Assembly (NCBI GenBank): GCA_025267735.1
Contig: CM046299.1
Span: 11,492,232 to 11,556,231, forward strand
Length of the DNA stretch: 64,000 nt
From: Mactra quadrangularis
Taxonomy: Eukaryota > Mollusca > Bivalvia > Venerida > Mactridae
Direction of reading: 5' to 3'
In this document: positions 1 to 47,809 of the stretch, in pieces
Position numbering within the stretch: the stretch's first letter is position 1
Layout of the letters: each line of letters opens with the position of its first letter
Made by a program: the position numbers and the translations under genes
Notes under the pieces: model-generated
Told to the model about the DNA's origin: nothing
Databases searched by the model: none
What the model saw: only the letters and a program-made list of their open reading frames with translations

Positions 1-691
1 GTCCATATTTGTTTATTCACTTATATTTTTGAGGTATGAGTTGTAGAGCTCTCACTAGCTGAATAAAACATGGAAAGTGGATTTGTGTTTGTTATTTATG
101 GTATAATGGAAGCGAATCATCAACTCTTGATAGATTAATATTATTTCCTCAGGGAATAAATACGAGCGCATATTATTGAATTCTATCTAGATATTCATTA
201 TTATAATGTGTTCATTGTAACACTAACCTTAAAGTTTAGAATCACCTGAGATCTACTTGTGATTGAGCCATTCAGATCACTTCTCTCTGTCTGTTTTTGG
301 TTTCATGTTCAAATAGTTCTGCTATATAGACCAACTAAATGTTACTGCAAAATGTTAATAGTTAGTGCAAAAGACATGTGATTTTTAACAATTTTTACAT
401 CCAAAATGTCTAATTTGTAAAGAAATTGGTTCTTATATAAAGTTTGTTATGCATTTAAGACCATCAACTTTACTAAGTTAAATCCATCTAAAAACAGGCA
501 ATTTAAGTCCTTGAGTGGCCATTTTTGACGGTGGGGCGATAAAAATGCAGGAAAACTCATTGCTGTCTATAAATGGGTTAAAAATGTATAGCAATGGTTT
601 GTAATGCTTGGTTGTTTATTCAAAATGCTAAATGTTGAAACAGTGAACATATATTGTATGAACTAAACTAAACATATTTTTTTCATTTTAG
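1..691. other. intron sequence 5' of the first visible DGK exon
   Basis: No exon, RNA gene or clear repeat is recognisable here. It ends in a polypyrimidine-rich acceptor (tttcattttag) feeding the exon at 692, so it is taken as the 3' part of a DGK intron. The exons for the N-terminal recoverin-homology region must lie further left. Confidence 0.6.
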
Positions 692-35388
<34,697 letters not shown>

Positions 35389-35790
35389 GGTAAATATTTT
35401 ACATGTCATATTTCTCTTTATTATCTCAAATGAATGTGACACGCAGTCTAATCTATCCAGGAATACCAGACATGGCAGTAATCTTCCTGTTGCCAGATGT
35501 TCAATAACAATCTATTTCCCAATGCAAAAAAACCGTTAAATTTTCCCAATTTGTAGGAAAAATTCCCCACTCATTGCAAAAAAAAATCTGTAAATTTATA
35601 AAGATTGAGAATTATTTATTGATTCACTGAATGGCTGCACTGTAATGCATGCAAAATGCATTTCTTTTTGAATTATAGAAAATTCCAAAATTTTCACAAA
35701 AAAATGGACTCTTAATTATTCCCAGTTAAAGCTAGGGGTCTTTTCTTTAGATAGCTTGTAGCCAGAGATTTAAAATATTTTCAGGGACAA

Positions 35791-37018
35791 CAGTCTTTGC
35801 GAATAGACTAAAACGTTTACAGGACATTCGGTCTGGTAAACTACAAACTTTTACCAGACCGAATGAAAGTTTACCAGACCAAAAAAATATGAAGCAAAAA
35901 AGGCATAACACAAACTTGAATTTTTAATGCCTTTTATTTATCATGAATTAGGTTCAACATTTATTTTATATACATGTAGTCAGCTTCACATTGATAATCA
36001 TCATGACAGATATCATAAACAGTTTCTTGTTGACTTTGGTATAATATATCGAAAGATGGTACGTCATTTACAATGATGTTATCGTCAACATCAGATTCCA
36101 TTATGCCAGTAGTAGTTCGACTGGTGTACTGAAGTGTTCTTGGTCTCAATGATGTAGTCTGCAACATATACACAACATTAAGTATAATATAAACTATTAA
36201 AACGTAATAATACTTTGTATTCTACTTAATTAATCATAACAGATATACATATGCAACATAATCAAGTTATCAGGTACTTTGTCCTCTTTAAAACTTCAAA
36301 GTAAAGTTCCACTGATTAAACAACCTTGGTTTTCATTGTGTATGATTTTTTAAGTCGTCAAATGCTTAATTTAAGATGAAAGCCGTCCCAAAATTAAGCA
36401 GGTTATGCTACAAAGACAATAAGATCAGGGATTCTATATAACATCCCTGATATAATAGTCCTATCAGTTGAACCGTAAATGTAGCAAATCGTCAGCCAAC
36501 TATGACTAAATTACACTAGACAACAAATATTAAAGTCAGCATTTGTCATATCAATAATCTAGTTAATCAATTATAAAGAATTCTGCTGCTAAATATTCAA
36601 AGCTAACGATCACGGCAATGCCAATGAGAAAAAATCAAGACTACAGTAAAAAAATTCAAACCCTCCTAAAATATATTCCCCCCAACCTGGTGGCCTCGAT
36701 TTTTTTACTTTATTAAATTGTTTGAGTCAAATACATAAACTTAATCATTATCTCAAAAAATGTTGTAGAAATCACCTGGTCAACGTTCTTTTTCAACGGA
36801 ACGGCGTTAAGCAGATAAACTCTCTCGATGTTGCAACCTTTTTGCACGGTGCTTAAAAATGACGCGTCCGTGAAAATTACGTGGTTAGGTATAAAAGTAC
36901 GTTATTCGGTACAATTTACCGTTACCGGACATTCGGTCCGTCGATCCTGATTTTCACGTCGGACCGGCCGATTTTTTACCGGACATGTCCGGCGGTCCGA
37001 CGGTATTCGCAAAGACTG
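35791..37018. mobile_element. 1.2-kb non-autonomous hAT-like element
   Basis: Ends cagtctttgcgaat and attcgcaaagactg are 14-bp perfect inverted repeats. GGGACAA lies directly outside both ends (tcagggacaa left, gggacaataa right), a 7-bp match of an expected 8-bp duplication. The subterminal regions are rich in ggtctggtaaa/ccggacattcggtcc phrases. No transposase ORF was seen. Confidence 0.8.
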
Positions 37019-37107
37019 GGGACAATAAGTTAGACATGTTGCATTCACAGTTTGATTGAAAATTTGCTGAAATGTTGCATAAAGTATATTACCTTTTATC
37101 ATTTCAG

Positions 37108-38017
37108 ACTGTATCTCCTTTACCTGCAGTTGCTCATCTGTTCTCATTACAGACTACAGACATACTCACATCTCTTGATAAACAGCCAATCAACTTTCAG
37201 GGAAACCTTCACTTCATGTCACATGACTTCAAAGTGACCAATCAACATACTCTCTTTAAAAACTCTTCTTTTATTTTGAAATTTTTTTGTGTGTATTTTT
37301 TTTTATAATGATGTAAACGTTATTTTGTACTGTTTACTTCTTATTCATAAATATTTAGCATAAATGTTTAGTAATGTAATTTTGTATTGTTTTTAGTAAT
37401 AATGGCCGCTATTTATGTGTATATATGTGAAAGTTACCCCACTCACCCATCTTTTAGTAATGTAGCCCTATTTTAGCTATTTATACTTTTTTCTTTTGTT
37501 TATCCTGAACTAACACTTGCAAAATGCTAAAATGTTGTTGTTTATTTTTTTCTAGTTGTTGATGCGTCATAGTTTACTACTTGATGACATTATAGTATTG
37601 AACGTGATTCATTTCCATCCAGGTGTTAATTGAGTATTTTTTTTAAAACTTATTTTTGTGTGTTTTATAATAATTTTGAATCCTGTCTGTCTTTCTTGTT
37701 TTCAGAATAAGAAACTAAAATTTCCAAATTTTTTAAAATTTCCAAATTCATTTTAGGCCACTACAAGTTGATCATGTGTTCTACGGATTTTTCTGGGGAA
37801 AAATGGGGCGAGCGAGCAAAGAAAAAAAAAAGTAAAATCTTAATTCTGTTGCTTTATATAGCGGTTTGACCAAATTTTTATGAGCAAGGAAATAAAAATA
37901 TTTTTTGTAAAAACCGTCAAAATTAAGGTGCGAGCGAATCCATAGAACATATGATCAACTTGTTGAGGCCTTAATCATCAATTTAAAATTAGTTCTTTTT
38001 GTTATTTGAAAAATAAA
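37108..38017 (+). other. possible DGK 3'UTR exon or alternative last exon
   Basis: A good acceptor (ttttatcatttcag) precedes 37108 and a polyA signal AATAAA lies at 38012-38017. If the phase-0 exon 34482-34542 were spliced here the frame would stay open for about 66 codons without DGK similarity, so UTR is the more likely role. The hAT-like element at 35791-37018 would sit inside this 3' intron. Confidence 0.3.
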
Positions 38018-38509
38018 AGTGTTAACTACTGAAGTCTTAATGTTCTATGAGCCCATTGACAGCACTTATATTCTTTGTACTGGGTTTAACGTTAGACAAA
38101 ATAATTCTAGTATCTTGGTATTAATCATTTCTGTTTAGGCAGCCTTGTATTTCAGACTTAAAGTAATTATAATAAGTTTTTGTGTGCCTCTAATATTTTA
38201 AGGTAGAATTTCCCTTGTACAAAACATGGTGATGATAACAGAAAATTTATCAGAAAAAAATGTATCTAATTGTACGTTGCATTTCTAATGTTTTCACCAT
38301 GAATGTCTAAGTGTTAAATCATATTATTATTGTGTATGGACAAATAAAAAATACACGGTTTTCATACCAAAAGGTATAACTCTCTTCCATAAAAGTTTCC
38401 AACTAGTTATTTAGCAACAGAATTATGTTTAATATATCTTAATCCATGCAAAATGATAGTCATGGTGTAATGAATGAATAATATTATGTTTTGAAATCAT
38501 TTATTATGG

Positions 38510-39357
38510 TACAGTCATTTCTCGTTATCTCGACTTCGTTGGGACCGTTGAAAAATAGTCGAGACAACGAAAAGTCGAGATAAACAAGATGAACGAAATT
38601 TTCTAAGGGAGGTAATTCTGATGTCTTCAGTAGCAGTTTTACCTGTTCAGAGAGTGTAGTTTAGCATAATCGCTTTACTGCAGCTGTGAATAGGGTTTTA
38701 CCATGAACTTGTAATCTAAAGGTTTTATGACACTTTTCCCGCTGGCACAGTTCCCTCTCAACAAGTTATAGAACAAAATCGCGTATTTTCCGAAAATCTA
38801 CTTTCGGTTTCTACTATTACACAGACTGTATCTCGATGGAACGACTAACCAAGCGTATATTCTTCTTAATATATGAAGCCAGTCAAATAAATTGTGTGTG
38901 TACGTGTTTGACGTCATATACTATTTCCTACAACCAACAAGAATAATTTATACACTAGAACGAAAAAAATTATACTCAATTTTGACATCTGTCAATTAAC
39001 ACTCGACTTATTTAACAATGGTTTCATTTAGTCATGTCAATTAGTTTGTATATTTAAATTACATGTTAATTCAATCTTGACAATCGATAAACAATGGGCA
39101 TGTGTTATTTTTCGCACCTCAACAGATCGCCGATAATATCTTTGTCTAGTCGACTTAAACATTATAATTTTATAGTAAAAGAACACTTTGGGACTTAAAT
39201 TTATAGTCGAGAGAGCGAAAAAGTCGAGAGAAAAAGATCGAGTCAAACATAATTTTTTCATATTGATAAAGAAGGAAAAAAATCGGGACTTTTGATTTTC
39301 AATCGAGGCAACGAAATGTCGACACAAGAGTAGTCGAGATAATGCGAATTGACTGTA
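38510..39357. mobile_element. 848-bp pogo/Tigger-like non-autonomous element
   Basis: Ends TACAGTCATTTCTCGTTATC and gcgaattgactgta are imperfect inverted repeats with TA outside. The interior repeats tcgagacaacgaaa/gtcgagataa phrases near both ends. The 115-codon reverse ORF inside shows nothing recognisable. Confidence 0.7.
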
Positions 39358-39654
39358 TTCAAGTATATGACTGTAAATTGACATTAGGAGTATTCTACCT
39401 TACACCTTTATTATTGCTTAGAAGTCAGATAAAAGTTGGGTAATTTATTAAGGCCTAAAACTAAGTTATGGTTCTTGTTTCCTGACTGACAAATTTTGTT
39501 GAATCCTATTGTAATTGATTTTTAAAGTCAAAATAGGTTTATGTAAAAATTAGAAAATATTGCAAAATAATCATGTTTTGAATAATTAAAATCATTGACT
39601 TATAGCTGTTGATTTCTAATGAGAGTTCTTATACTGTTAATAAGTATAGAACTA

Positions 39655-39820
39655 CAGTCTATGAAATTAGGTTATGAAAATAGTTGCCCTAACAGGTCAA
39701 TTTAGCAGCAAGCACTATCTCGTGTTAATAGAATTTTGGTTGCCCAAAAGAAATGTTTGATTGCTCAAGCTATAAAGTGGTTGTCCTGGGCAACCAGACA
39801 CCCACAAATTTCACAGTCTG
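39655..39820 (+). mobile_element. CAGTCTAYGAAATTAG MITE, copy 2
   Basis: Starts cagtctatgaaattag and ends aaatttcacagtctg. The interior matches 28305-28469. GAACTA flanks both ends (tagaacta left, gaactatt right), in line with a hAT-type duplication partly eroded. Confidence 0.75.
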
Positions 39821-39969
39821 GAACTATTGGTTCAAAGGGATCTTAAATGAGATAATTTACTAGTAATATTGCTGTAAATGGTCAAAAATATAGATGTTAA
39901 AGACAATTGAACATTTGCCTACCTACCGACCCTACTTTTTTGTGGAAGATAAACCAGTAGCTCATTTTT

Positions 39970-40243
39970 TAGCCGGATTAGGCTAATAGTTTGACGAAAC
40001 GGGTGGGGGGCATCCGGTGTTGTTAACAATTGTGTTAAAGTTTTCAATTTAGCATATATTTCTGCCATTTATTGTCAGATCTTTATGAAACTTCATACAA
40101 TGATAACATACCATGTGATGAACAGAATTAGAAAGTAACCACAACTCTATCTGGCTTTATTATGGATTATTTCCCCATTGTAATTTTTGCGTTAAAAGTT
40201 TTTGAATTTGGCTTAAATGTGGTTTCCATGTTACATTTCTTGT
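39970..40243 (+). repeat. dispersed AAGCCGGAT repeat, copy 3
   Basis: tagccggattaggctaatag to gcttaaatgtggtttcc; same order of blocks as 8186-8478, including gacgaaacgggtgg and gtaaccacaactctatctgg. Confidence 0.65.
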
Positions 40244-40928
40244 TTAAAGCCAAACATTGGTTATAGAAGTTTTAATTTAAGTTTATTTTAGCTTTATATG
40301 CTCTAAGTTTGATATATGAACAATTTTAGCTCACTTTAGATAAAAGTGCTCAAATGTATGATTTCTGATTATATGTTGTCCTTGCTTTCACAAATTTTGT
40401 GTGTCGTGTTTTGTTTCATGACCTTATAAATGGCATGGCGTATTTTGCCAAATGTTTAATGTTTAAAGCATGTTAATCAAGTTAAATTAGCTTTCAGATG
40501 ATCTTATAAAATAAATATTCTTGCCAAAACATTTGTTTACGGTGATTTTACCTTTTAGTAGTCAAAATATGATATAGATACCTTATAATTTGCAAATTAA
40601 ACAATTTGTCCTAGACATAAAATCGCATGATTTTACAGCAATGTAGGTAGTCTTAATAATGGAATTTTACTGTACATGTACAGGTACTGAATGATTGAAA
40701 CAATCTTTACCTGCCATGCTAAAATCTTATTATATCTTGTAAGGTTTAAGGTTAAGAAAGTTACGAATTAAGCAATTCTCAAAATATAGTTTCTTTCTTG
40801 GACTGAATTTCTTTCACGGCACAAAATTACTTCTATGAACTAACTTGTATTAATATTATTGTACATGTACAATGTATTATTGAATTCTGTTGATAAATAT
40901 GATTGGTTTTTCAATGATGGTGTCAAAA

Positions 40929-41084
40929 TACAGTAAAGTTCCACTGTTAGGTTCATCAAAACCAATGGTCTTTATATTATGGACATATTTCTTCTCAATA
41001 TTAAGTATTAGGAACTTAAAAATCATTGAAAATTGCATAATTTTGCTATAAATTAGGGGGTCTTTACAGTGAAATTTTACTGTA
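40929..41084. mobile_element. TACAGTAAAGTTCCACTG MITE
   Basis: 156 bp with ends tacagtaaagttccactg and cagtgaaattttactgta as inverted repeats and TA at the borders. It contains the aattaggggg/ggaacttaaa phrases also seen in the 22297 element. Confidence 0.65.
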
Positions 41085-41714
41085 ACAAAAATCCATTGAG
41101 TTTGTTGATACATTTTATAATCTTATATCCTTATTTCAATATTTGGTCCCAGTTAGGGTTAGTAACAAACAAAAGCTTATACATGTGTATACTAGATGTA
41201 AGTCATTTATTTTGAGACTAAAATGTTATGATAGAAAATCTTTATTCATTTTACTGATGGCTGGTTCCATGTAAGTCAAATGTTTAGAAATTTTCTGTCA
41301 GTCTTATAATACTTTCTAAGCAATCAATTTCACCACTTAAGTATTATCTATTGTATATTTTTTCAATTCTATGTTTATTATAGTTATTTTAGCTTCTATT
41401 TAACATTCTACCATACCTGATGGCTTCGTCTGTAGTTCTGAAATTGAAATCTTTAGATTTTTTTTACTGATTTTGGTGTAAAAACTCTTAGTGCTCTTTA
41501 CTGCATGTTTTCATATGGTTATAGATAGTTGTATATGAATAATGAATTAACAGCATTGTAGCTTTGTTTAAAATATATTTAAAACTTTTATATAATTTTG
41601 TATTAAGAAATGATCTGACTTAGATATGTAGGGGTTTTTTTTAAGAAAAAACATAATGGTGGTCAGCATTTTGTTCTATTGACATAATTTATTCTATATG
41701 AATGTATATGCTTG

Positions 41715-41903
41715 TACAGTAAAACTTGGATATAACATACTCGCTGGGCCATAGAAAAAAGGTATGTTAAAACCGAGGTATGTTATATCCATATAACATA
41801 CTAAATATGTTATATATAAGGATGAAAAACGGGCCAGAAAAAATGGTATGTTTTAGCCGAGTGTATGTTATAACCGAGTATGTTATATCCGAGTTTTACT
41901 GTA
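41715..41903. mobile_element. TACAGTAAAACTYGGATATAACATAC palindromic MITE
   Basis: 189 bp. The ends tacagtaaaacttggatata and tatatccgagttttactgta are inverted repeats, and atgttatatcc/tatgttaaaacc phrases continue inside, so nearly the whole element can fold. TA target. Confidence 0.8.
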
Positions 41904-42223
41904 GTTTCTTTTCAGCATTATTATGATAATTATAAATTAACTAGAATATGTTTAAAGGTTTATAATGGAAATTATATGTTGGAAGACTTTTTTAATTAAT
42001 TTATATAAATACAGTAATAATTATTGATGTGCATTTATTGATGATAAGTTGTAACCTTGCTCTTAATGTATGTTAGGAAGTTCATGTAGAACTTACACAC
42101 TGCAACAAAAAGGAATGTCTACTTTGTGAATTGTGGAAATGTTTAAAACCAATATTTTTGTAATTTGGAATACCGGTAAGCAACAGATATTAACAAATCT
42201 TTACGATTTCAAACAGAAATTAA

Positions 42224-42335
42224 TAAGGGACTTAAGTCAGTTATTTTCCCTTTTATACTCATAAAATAGGTTGGTCTAATTAGTTGGATTACTCGGATTT
42301 TACCCTTACTTTTCAATGTCAATTTGCCAAAATTA
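42224..42335 (+). repeat. dispersed repeat pair, copy 1
   Basis: taagggacttaagtcagtta to tgtcaatttgccaaaa is repeated at 43106-43213 with few changes (shared ttggattactcggattttac). Two copies 880 bp apart; nature unknown. Confidence 0.6.
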
Positions 42336-42683
42336 ATCTTTAATGACTTTTTTGTGAATCATTAAATTTGTTTGAAATCGAGTATTAAGTATTTTATAAG
42401 GTAAAGAACTATCAAAATTTCTTCACTTCTGCTTATGTTTATAACATACCTTGCCAACAATTTTTGCCATTCTTTTACCAAGTGTTCAGTTTTTTATTAT
42501 GTCAACAGACCTGGGTTTAGTTATTTTTGAAAAATAATTCTTAATGAATCACAGTACATAAAAATATATATTCTAAAATGAATTGTGTTGTAAGGATAGG
42601 AAATGAGTGTCCCATTGCTGTGTAACACTTTTATTATTTGGCTTTACATGTTAAAGTGAATTACAGCACTTGTATGTACTAAG

Positions 42684-42761
42684 TCAAGGGTTGCCTGCAA
42701 GACTGTAGTAACTTGCTCTTTTATGAAATGCACTTTCTACAGTCTTGCGGGCAATCCTTGA
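42684..42761. mobile_element. near-perfect palindromic MITE, copy B
   Basis: tcaagggttgcctgcaagac on the left pairs with gtcttgcgggcaatccttga on the right. Same family as 26751-26839 (shared caagactgtagtaac). Confidence 0.8.
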
Positions 42762-43105
42762 AGTATATTTTTATTAAATGACTTTATTAAAATCAAGATA
42801 ATCTAACTATATGTATAAATTGTAATGTTAAAAGTACTAATACCCATAACTACTGTTGAAGTATTTATTTATTACTGTCAATTCAACTAAATAACTGGAC
42901 CCTAGCTTGTGTTAGTCTGTTAACTAGAGGGAACGACTACTGTAATATATAAAAAAATCATTGACAAAATATTCATTCATATCAATATACAAGCAAGTAT
43001 CAGATATCCTTGAATTATTTGTGGTCATGAATTGCCTATCAGTTTATATGAGAAAATCAGATATTTTTATGATGTTTTGAAATTTACCTGTCATTGTTTG
43101 TAATA

Positions 43106-43213
43106 AGGGACCTTAGTCAGTTATTTCCCCTTGTATACTCTTCAAATAGGTGGGTCCAATTAGTTGGATTACTCGGATTTTACCCTTACTTTTCAATGTC
43201 AATTTGCCAAAAC
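43106..43213 (+). repeat. dispersed repeat pair, copy 2
   Basis: Second copy of the sequence at 42224-42335. Confidence 0.6.
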
Positions 43214-43319
43214 TATCTAAATTTTATCACTTCTGATATCTTAATAACAAAAAAGATATTAGATGAAATATTTTCAGTGATATTTTTAGAAATGAATTCA
43301 ATGGGTCCGTGAGGACTCA

Positions 43320-46300
43320 CACGTATTAAAACAATGGGTCCATGACTGAAACAATGGGTCCCTGCATATACAATCAAACGTCTATTTTTATACCACTTTA
43401 AGCATAGGTATCAGAGGGCTACATGTCTTTATGAACTTTTACTTTTAATAACTTTTAAACTCCATAAATTATGTATCACTTTCAAAACTACAGGAAAGCA
43501 AAACAAATTGAAATTAAGATTTCCATGTTTTATTGACTCAGACTAAGTCTGTGCCAAAGACTTCAAACTATCAGTTAAACAGGCATATATGGTCAGACTT
43601 TCTGTCTGCCCAAATGATCAGTAGCCAGATGGCATAATTATGTAAAAATTGAAAAAGTTGCTGAAATGTTTATATCATACACCAAACAAACTATCTTTAT
43701 TTTAGGTTGCATCCCAAGTCTTGTGATTTCTTTAATTTCTTTGGCTAAGAAATCACAAGAATTACCCAACATGTATCTCTAAATAAGATAATAGTCAATT
43801 ACTCATAAGGCAAACTTTAAAGAATCAAAAATATTTCTCAAGCAAGAGTTCTAAATGTTGTATAAATAAAGGTGGAAATAAGTACAATAAATATTATTGA
43901 TAATGCATGTAGTTGATATACATTGCATTTCACAACTCTTGAGATGTCTTTGTATAAAACCACCAGCAGTCATTTTATTTACCCTGAATGCATTTTTCAG
44001 TAATTCTGATGGCTTTTCATAAGAAAACAATGTTATTACAATTATTTGATAACACAATTCACAAAATAAGTAATTTATTCACGGCTTAAGTCTGATTGAA
44101 TATGTATTCTTATCAATTTATTTAACCGTATAAACGTCCATTCTGTATACATATTTTTCTGAACAAACTTAATCAAGTTGATCCCAAACTGTGTACTATT
44201 TTAAAATCATCATTTTTTAATGTTCATAACGTATCGGGGTACGAACATTATTGAGGACGAATGTTTCACCGCGCAGATCGTCATCATGTTAAAACAACTG
44301 ATAATGGATTGACCCAACCATCATATATTTGAGAAACCATCATGAAATGAGCTAGTTAAAGTTAGCTTTAATGCTTATTGACTTTAAGTTCATTAATAAG
44401 TCGTAACCTTCGTAATAATTGATAAGGCATAATAAAAGTTAGGACCTTAATTTAATGATTGACTGAAATAGAACTTTTACTATTCTTCACTGTGTATGGC
44501 AGAGATTTGTTCGTAAATTTTAAATCAATGTGCTAAACTTATGACCTCTAAGCGTAACAATTTGAGAAGATTTATAACTAACATCTGTTATGTACCAAAC
44601 GCTAGTTATATATACAAAAAGAAACATAACACCTGTATTGAACTAGAAAGCGAGGTGAAGACTCCTAAATTACGTCATCGATAAAAGCCTGTTGATATCA
44701 ACTACTGACTACAATATAAAAGTCGGTTTAATTGGTCACTGATAACACAGAACCCATGAAATGTGTCCTTATATTCAGAACATATGATGTTTAACGGTGT
44801 AAAGTTGTTTGTTATAGCTAATAATTACGCAAAACTCCGAGCAGAGTTGTCATTTATGCCAGCCTGCCGATTATTATTTTACTCATCTACTTGCCACTTC
44901 CACAGCATTATGCGTCCAGCTGGACGCACATGTTTAGAAGCAATGGGTTTTTAGCTAAAATTGTGCGTCAGAGACGCGGGACTCAGAGGTAAAAATATCG
45001 CTGATATTTTGTTATCTTTACATAGGACTTCAAGGATAAAATACGCTGATTCCAACTGAAAGGATCTACTTACCAAAGATAACTCACTAAAATGATAAAT
45101 GAAATCAGTTACATGAACAAACTAAAATCATCTACATTGTTACTAATGGGGTAGCGTTTATTTACATGAAATCACCAATATACAGCAATGTCAAAATAGT
45201 CATTATCCTGTGGCCAAAATGTTACCATACTATCTAGTTTTAGAAAAAATAATATTTACCAGTAAGTCAAAATTTGTAAACTGCATGTAGTAGCTTCTAA
45301 GATATGAATGTATAGTTTGTCACTGACATATAATATACTTGTTTAACATCAAAAACTTGTAATATTTTTTCTTGTATTTTTTTTTAATCATTACTATGTT
45401 TATATTAATTTTGTAACTAGATGTAATATTTTAATTGTCTTTATGTTTGTTATGTATTTCTATATTATAATGTTACTGTTGAAATAACCAAATCAGTTCA
45501 AATATCCAATATTAACTTTATTATAATATAATTGTTGAGTTGTCTCCCTTTGAATAAAATTAGTTGAGTTTTCTCCCTTTGAATAAAATAATTGCGGAAT
45601 TGTCTCCCTTGGTATCAAATAAATGTTTCTCCCTTCAAGTATCTATATTAACATTAAACCATCAAAACAAAGTTTATTTATAGAGCACAAGAAATTCTTA
45701 TTTATTTTATTGGGATTCTACTGATTCACTCAGTTCACATTAAATCACAAAAAATCCCCATTTAAAATTATTTGATTAATTTTTATGTATGACCCTTGAG
45801 ATGATATGGATTATATGATTTTGTCTGACATTTTGTTGAACTGATTTCTTAACTTTTCTGTTACTAGAACATTGCAACAAACTTCACCATAATGTACAAG
45901 GTACATCTATCACAGATCTGAACCTTACATCAATGTATTAATTGTCCAACTAATTGACAGTGCCCTCAAACAATGTTGAGACAAATGAAATTTTGAGAAA
46001 TTCTGACAATGCCAACTGCAAGATTTTTTGCTGCGATTAAAAGCTTATTCACGTAACATATGTAACTATACTTTTAACGAGCACTAAAAATAAACTAAGT
46101 AACATTAGTGAGAAAGTCAATGTCTTACTTACTGTATAAGTATATTTTTTTAATTGGCGTGTGGATTTAACAAAAGAACAGTCTAATTGTCAAAAATAGG
46201 GATGGATGAATATATTCAGAAATGTTTTTTTTTATATTTTCTGTATATAATGATTGAGTAATATATACACTCTTATTCACTCTTATATACTGAATAATTA

Positions 46301-46830
46301 ATTTTGATTTCCTGAGAATAAATACTTTGAAACTGTTACACAATAGTGTGGAGTACTGTGGACTCATGTGATAACCCCATAAACAGACAAATACCAAATT
46401 TAAAATAATGATAACATGCCATGTTATGAAAATTGATTTATAATTATTTTGATCAACTTATCAATTATATAATAATAAAGTTTTTACGTATGGAATCCTA
46501 GTACTGATTTGTTTCTTGTATTATGTTAAGTTTTTTTAGTATTCTCATTAATAATAATTGTTTAACTATTGAACAATGCTAATATTTTATTTGTCTGTTA
46601 ATTGTAAATGGACTTTGCTGAAGAATATATTCAAAAAGTAAAAAAAAATTATTTAAATATTTGTGTTGTTATTACTCAAGTCGTGTGAAACCATTTCGAA
46701 TAATGCTCTGAAATTATTTTAAACTTGTTGAATTCCTCAGCTGGTATAGTGCTCAATGAATTTAAAAGTTTAAGTGTGGTTAAAAGTCTGCTTCTATGTA
46801 CATATTCAGCATACTTTACTATTTATGTAC
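43320..46830. other. intergenic stretch, little structure
   Basis: AT-rich sequence between DGK and NACA. The only pattern I saw is a threefold gttgwgttktctccctttgaataaaat repeat at about 45530-45640. No exon or RNA gene was recognised. Confidence 0.5.
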
Positions 46831-46834
46831 AATA

Positions 46835-47010
46835 ACTCCTGGTCATTGAGATCTCCTTCAGGCAGGTGATCCCTCGCAGTACCCATTTTCACCGGAGTGG
46901 AGTAATTGTAGAAAAATTTCTTACTCAAGGAAATAGCAGTGACCCTAGTTGGGCTCGAACCCAGGATTACTTTATCACTAAGCATGCCTCCTGTCACTGG
47001 ACTACTGCTC
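46835..47010 (-). mobile_element. tRNA-like SINE fragment (reverse)
   Basis: On the - strand: A-box-like tagtccagtgacaggaggca and a good B box (gggttcgagccc). Body continues ggtcactgctatttccttga. No copy elsewhere in the window. Confidence 0.5.
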
Positions 47011-47476
47011 CTACTTTCAACTTTTCAGAGATATCAGGTAGCTTTCCAAGTTTTTTTGAATAAGGAGCCAGTTGCACATGGTAGTTACTACCCTGAACTT
47101 TGTGTAGTTACTACCCTGCCTTGGGCTTATCTGTGTAGATAATACACATTGGTGCTTTTCCCAAAATATCTTACAATAAAGATTGTAATTTGTAAAAAGC
47201 AAGAAACATTGATAATTCGGTCTTTTTATTGGCAAATCAATTCAAAATATTATTGAATTATGAATATGGTATACCTTTTGAATATCATATAGTTATTATT
47301 ATCATTCTTCTGGCTTTGAATTGCAGAATTATTAAATTGACTTGCAATACCTTCACATGAGGTATTCACAAATATTCTCTGTAACTTATTTGAAACTTCA
47401 TTTTATCAACTGGATTATACATGTATCTCAACATCTTTCTAGATATCAGGTAGTTTACTAACTTCCCAGTGCTCCT

Positions 47477-47691
47477 TTTCACAAAAATATCTTATGAAAA
47501 GTTATCGCAAGTCAATTTCATATAATTTTGCACTACTATGTCAGATGGATAATAAGCATAACTATATGATATTCAAAAGGTATACAATATTCTACACAGT
47601 TCTATAATTTTTGGAATAGATAAGCCAAAAATTGAGCAATTATTTCTTGCTTTAGACTTACGAGGAATTTTTCCTAAGAATTTTTGTGAAA
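47477..47691 (-). mobile_element. TTTCAC-ended MITE, copy 2
   Basis: Inverted ends tttcacaaaaatatctta and taagaatttttgtgaaa. The interior is related to 21945-22167. A partial relative in the other orientation lies at 47155-47350. Confidence 0.6.
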
Positions 47692-47809
47692 TACACCACA
47701 GGTCTTTTTGTGTTAACCAAGTTATCTTCTAGGCAACCGTTTAGTTTCACGATTACATATCCATGACTGAAGCCTCCAAAACTTTATTCAGGTAGCAAGA
47801 GAAGTGCCA

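Noticed and set aside
37072..37308. A 78-codon ORF as a separate gene
   Set aside because: Low-complexity, ends in poly-Phe codons. Better explained as DGK 3'UTR, though an alternative DGK end cannot be excluded.
39037..39384. A 115-codon reverse ORF
   Set aside because: It lies across the 848-bp foldback element and has no recognisable domain.
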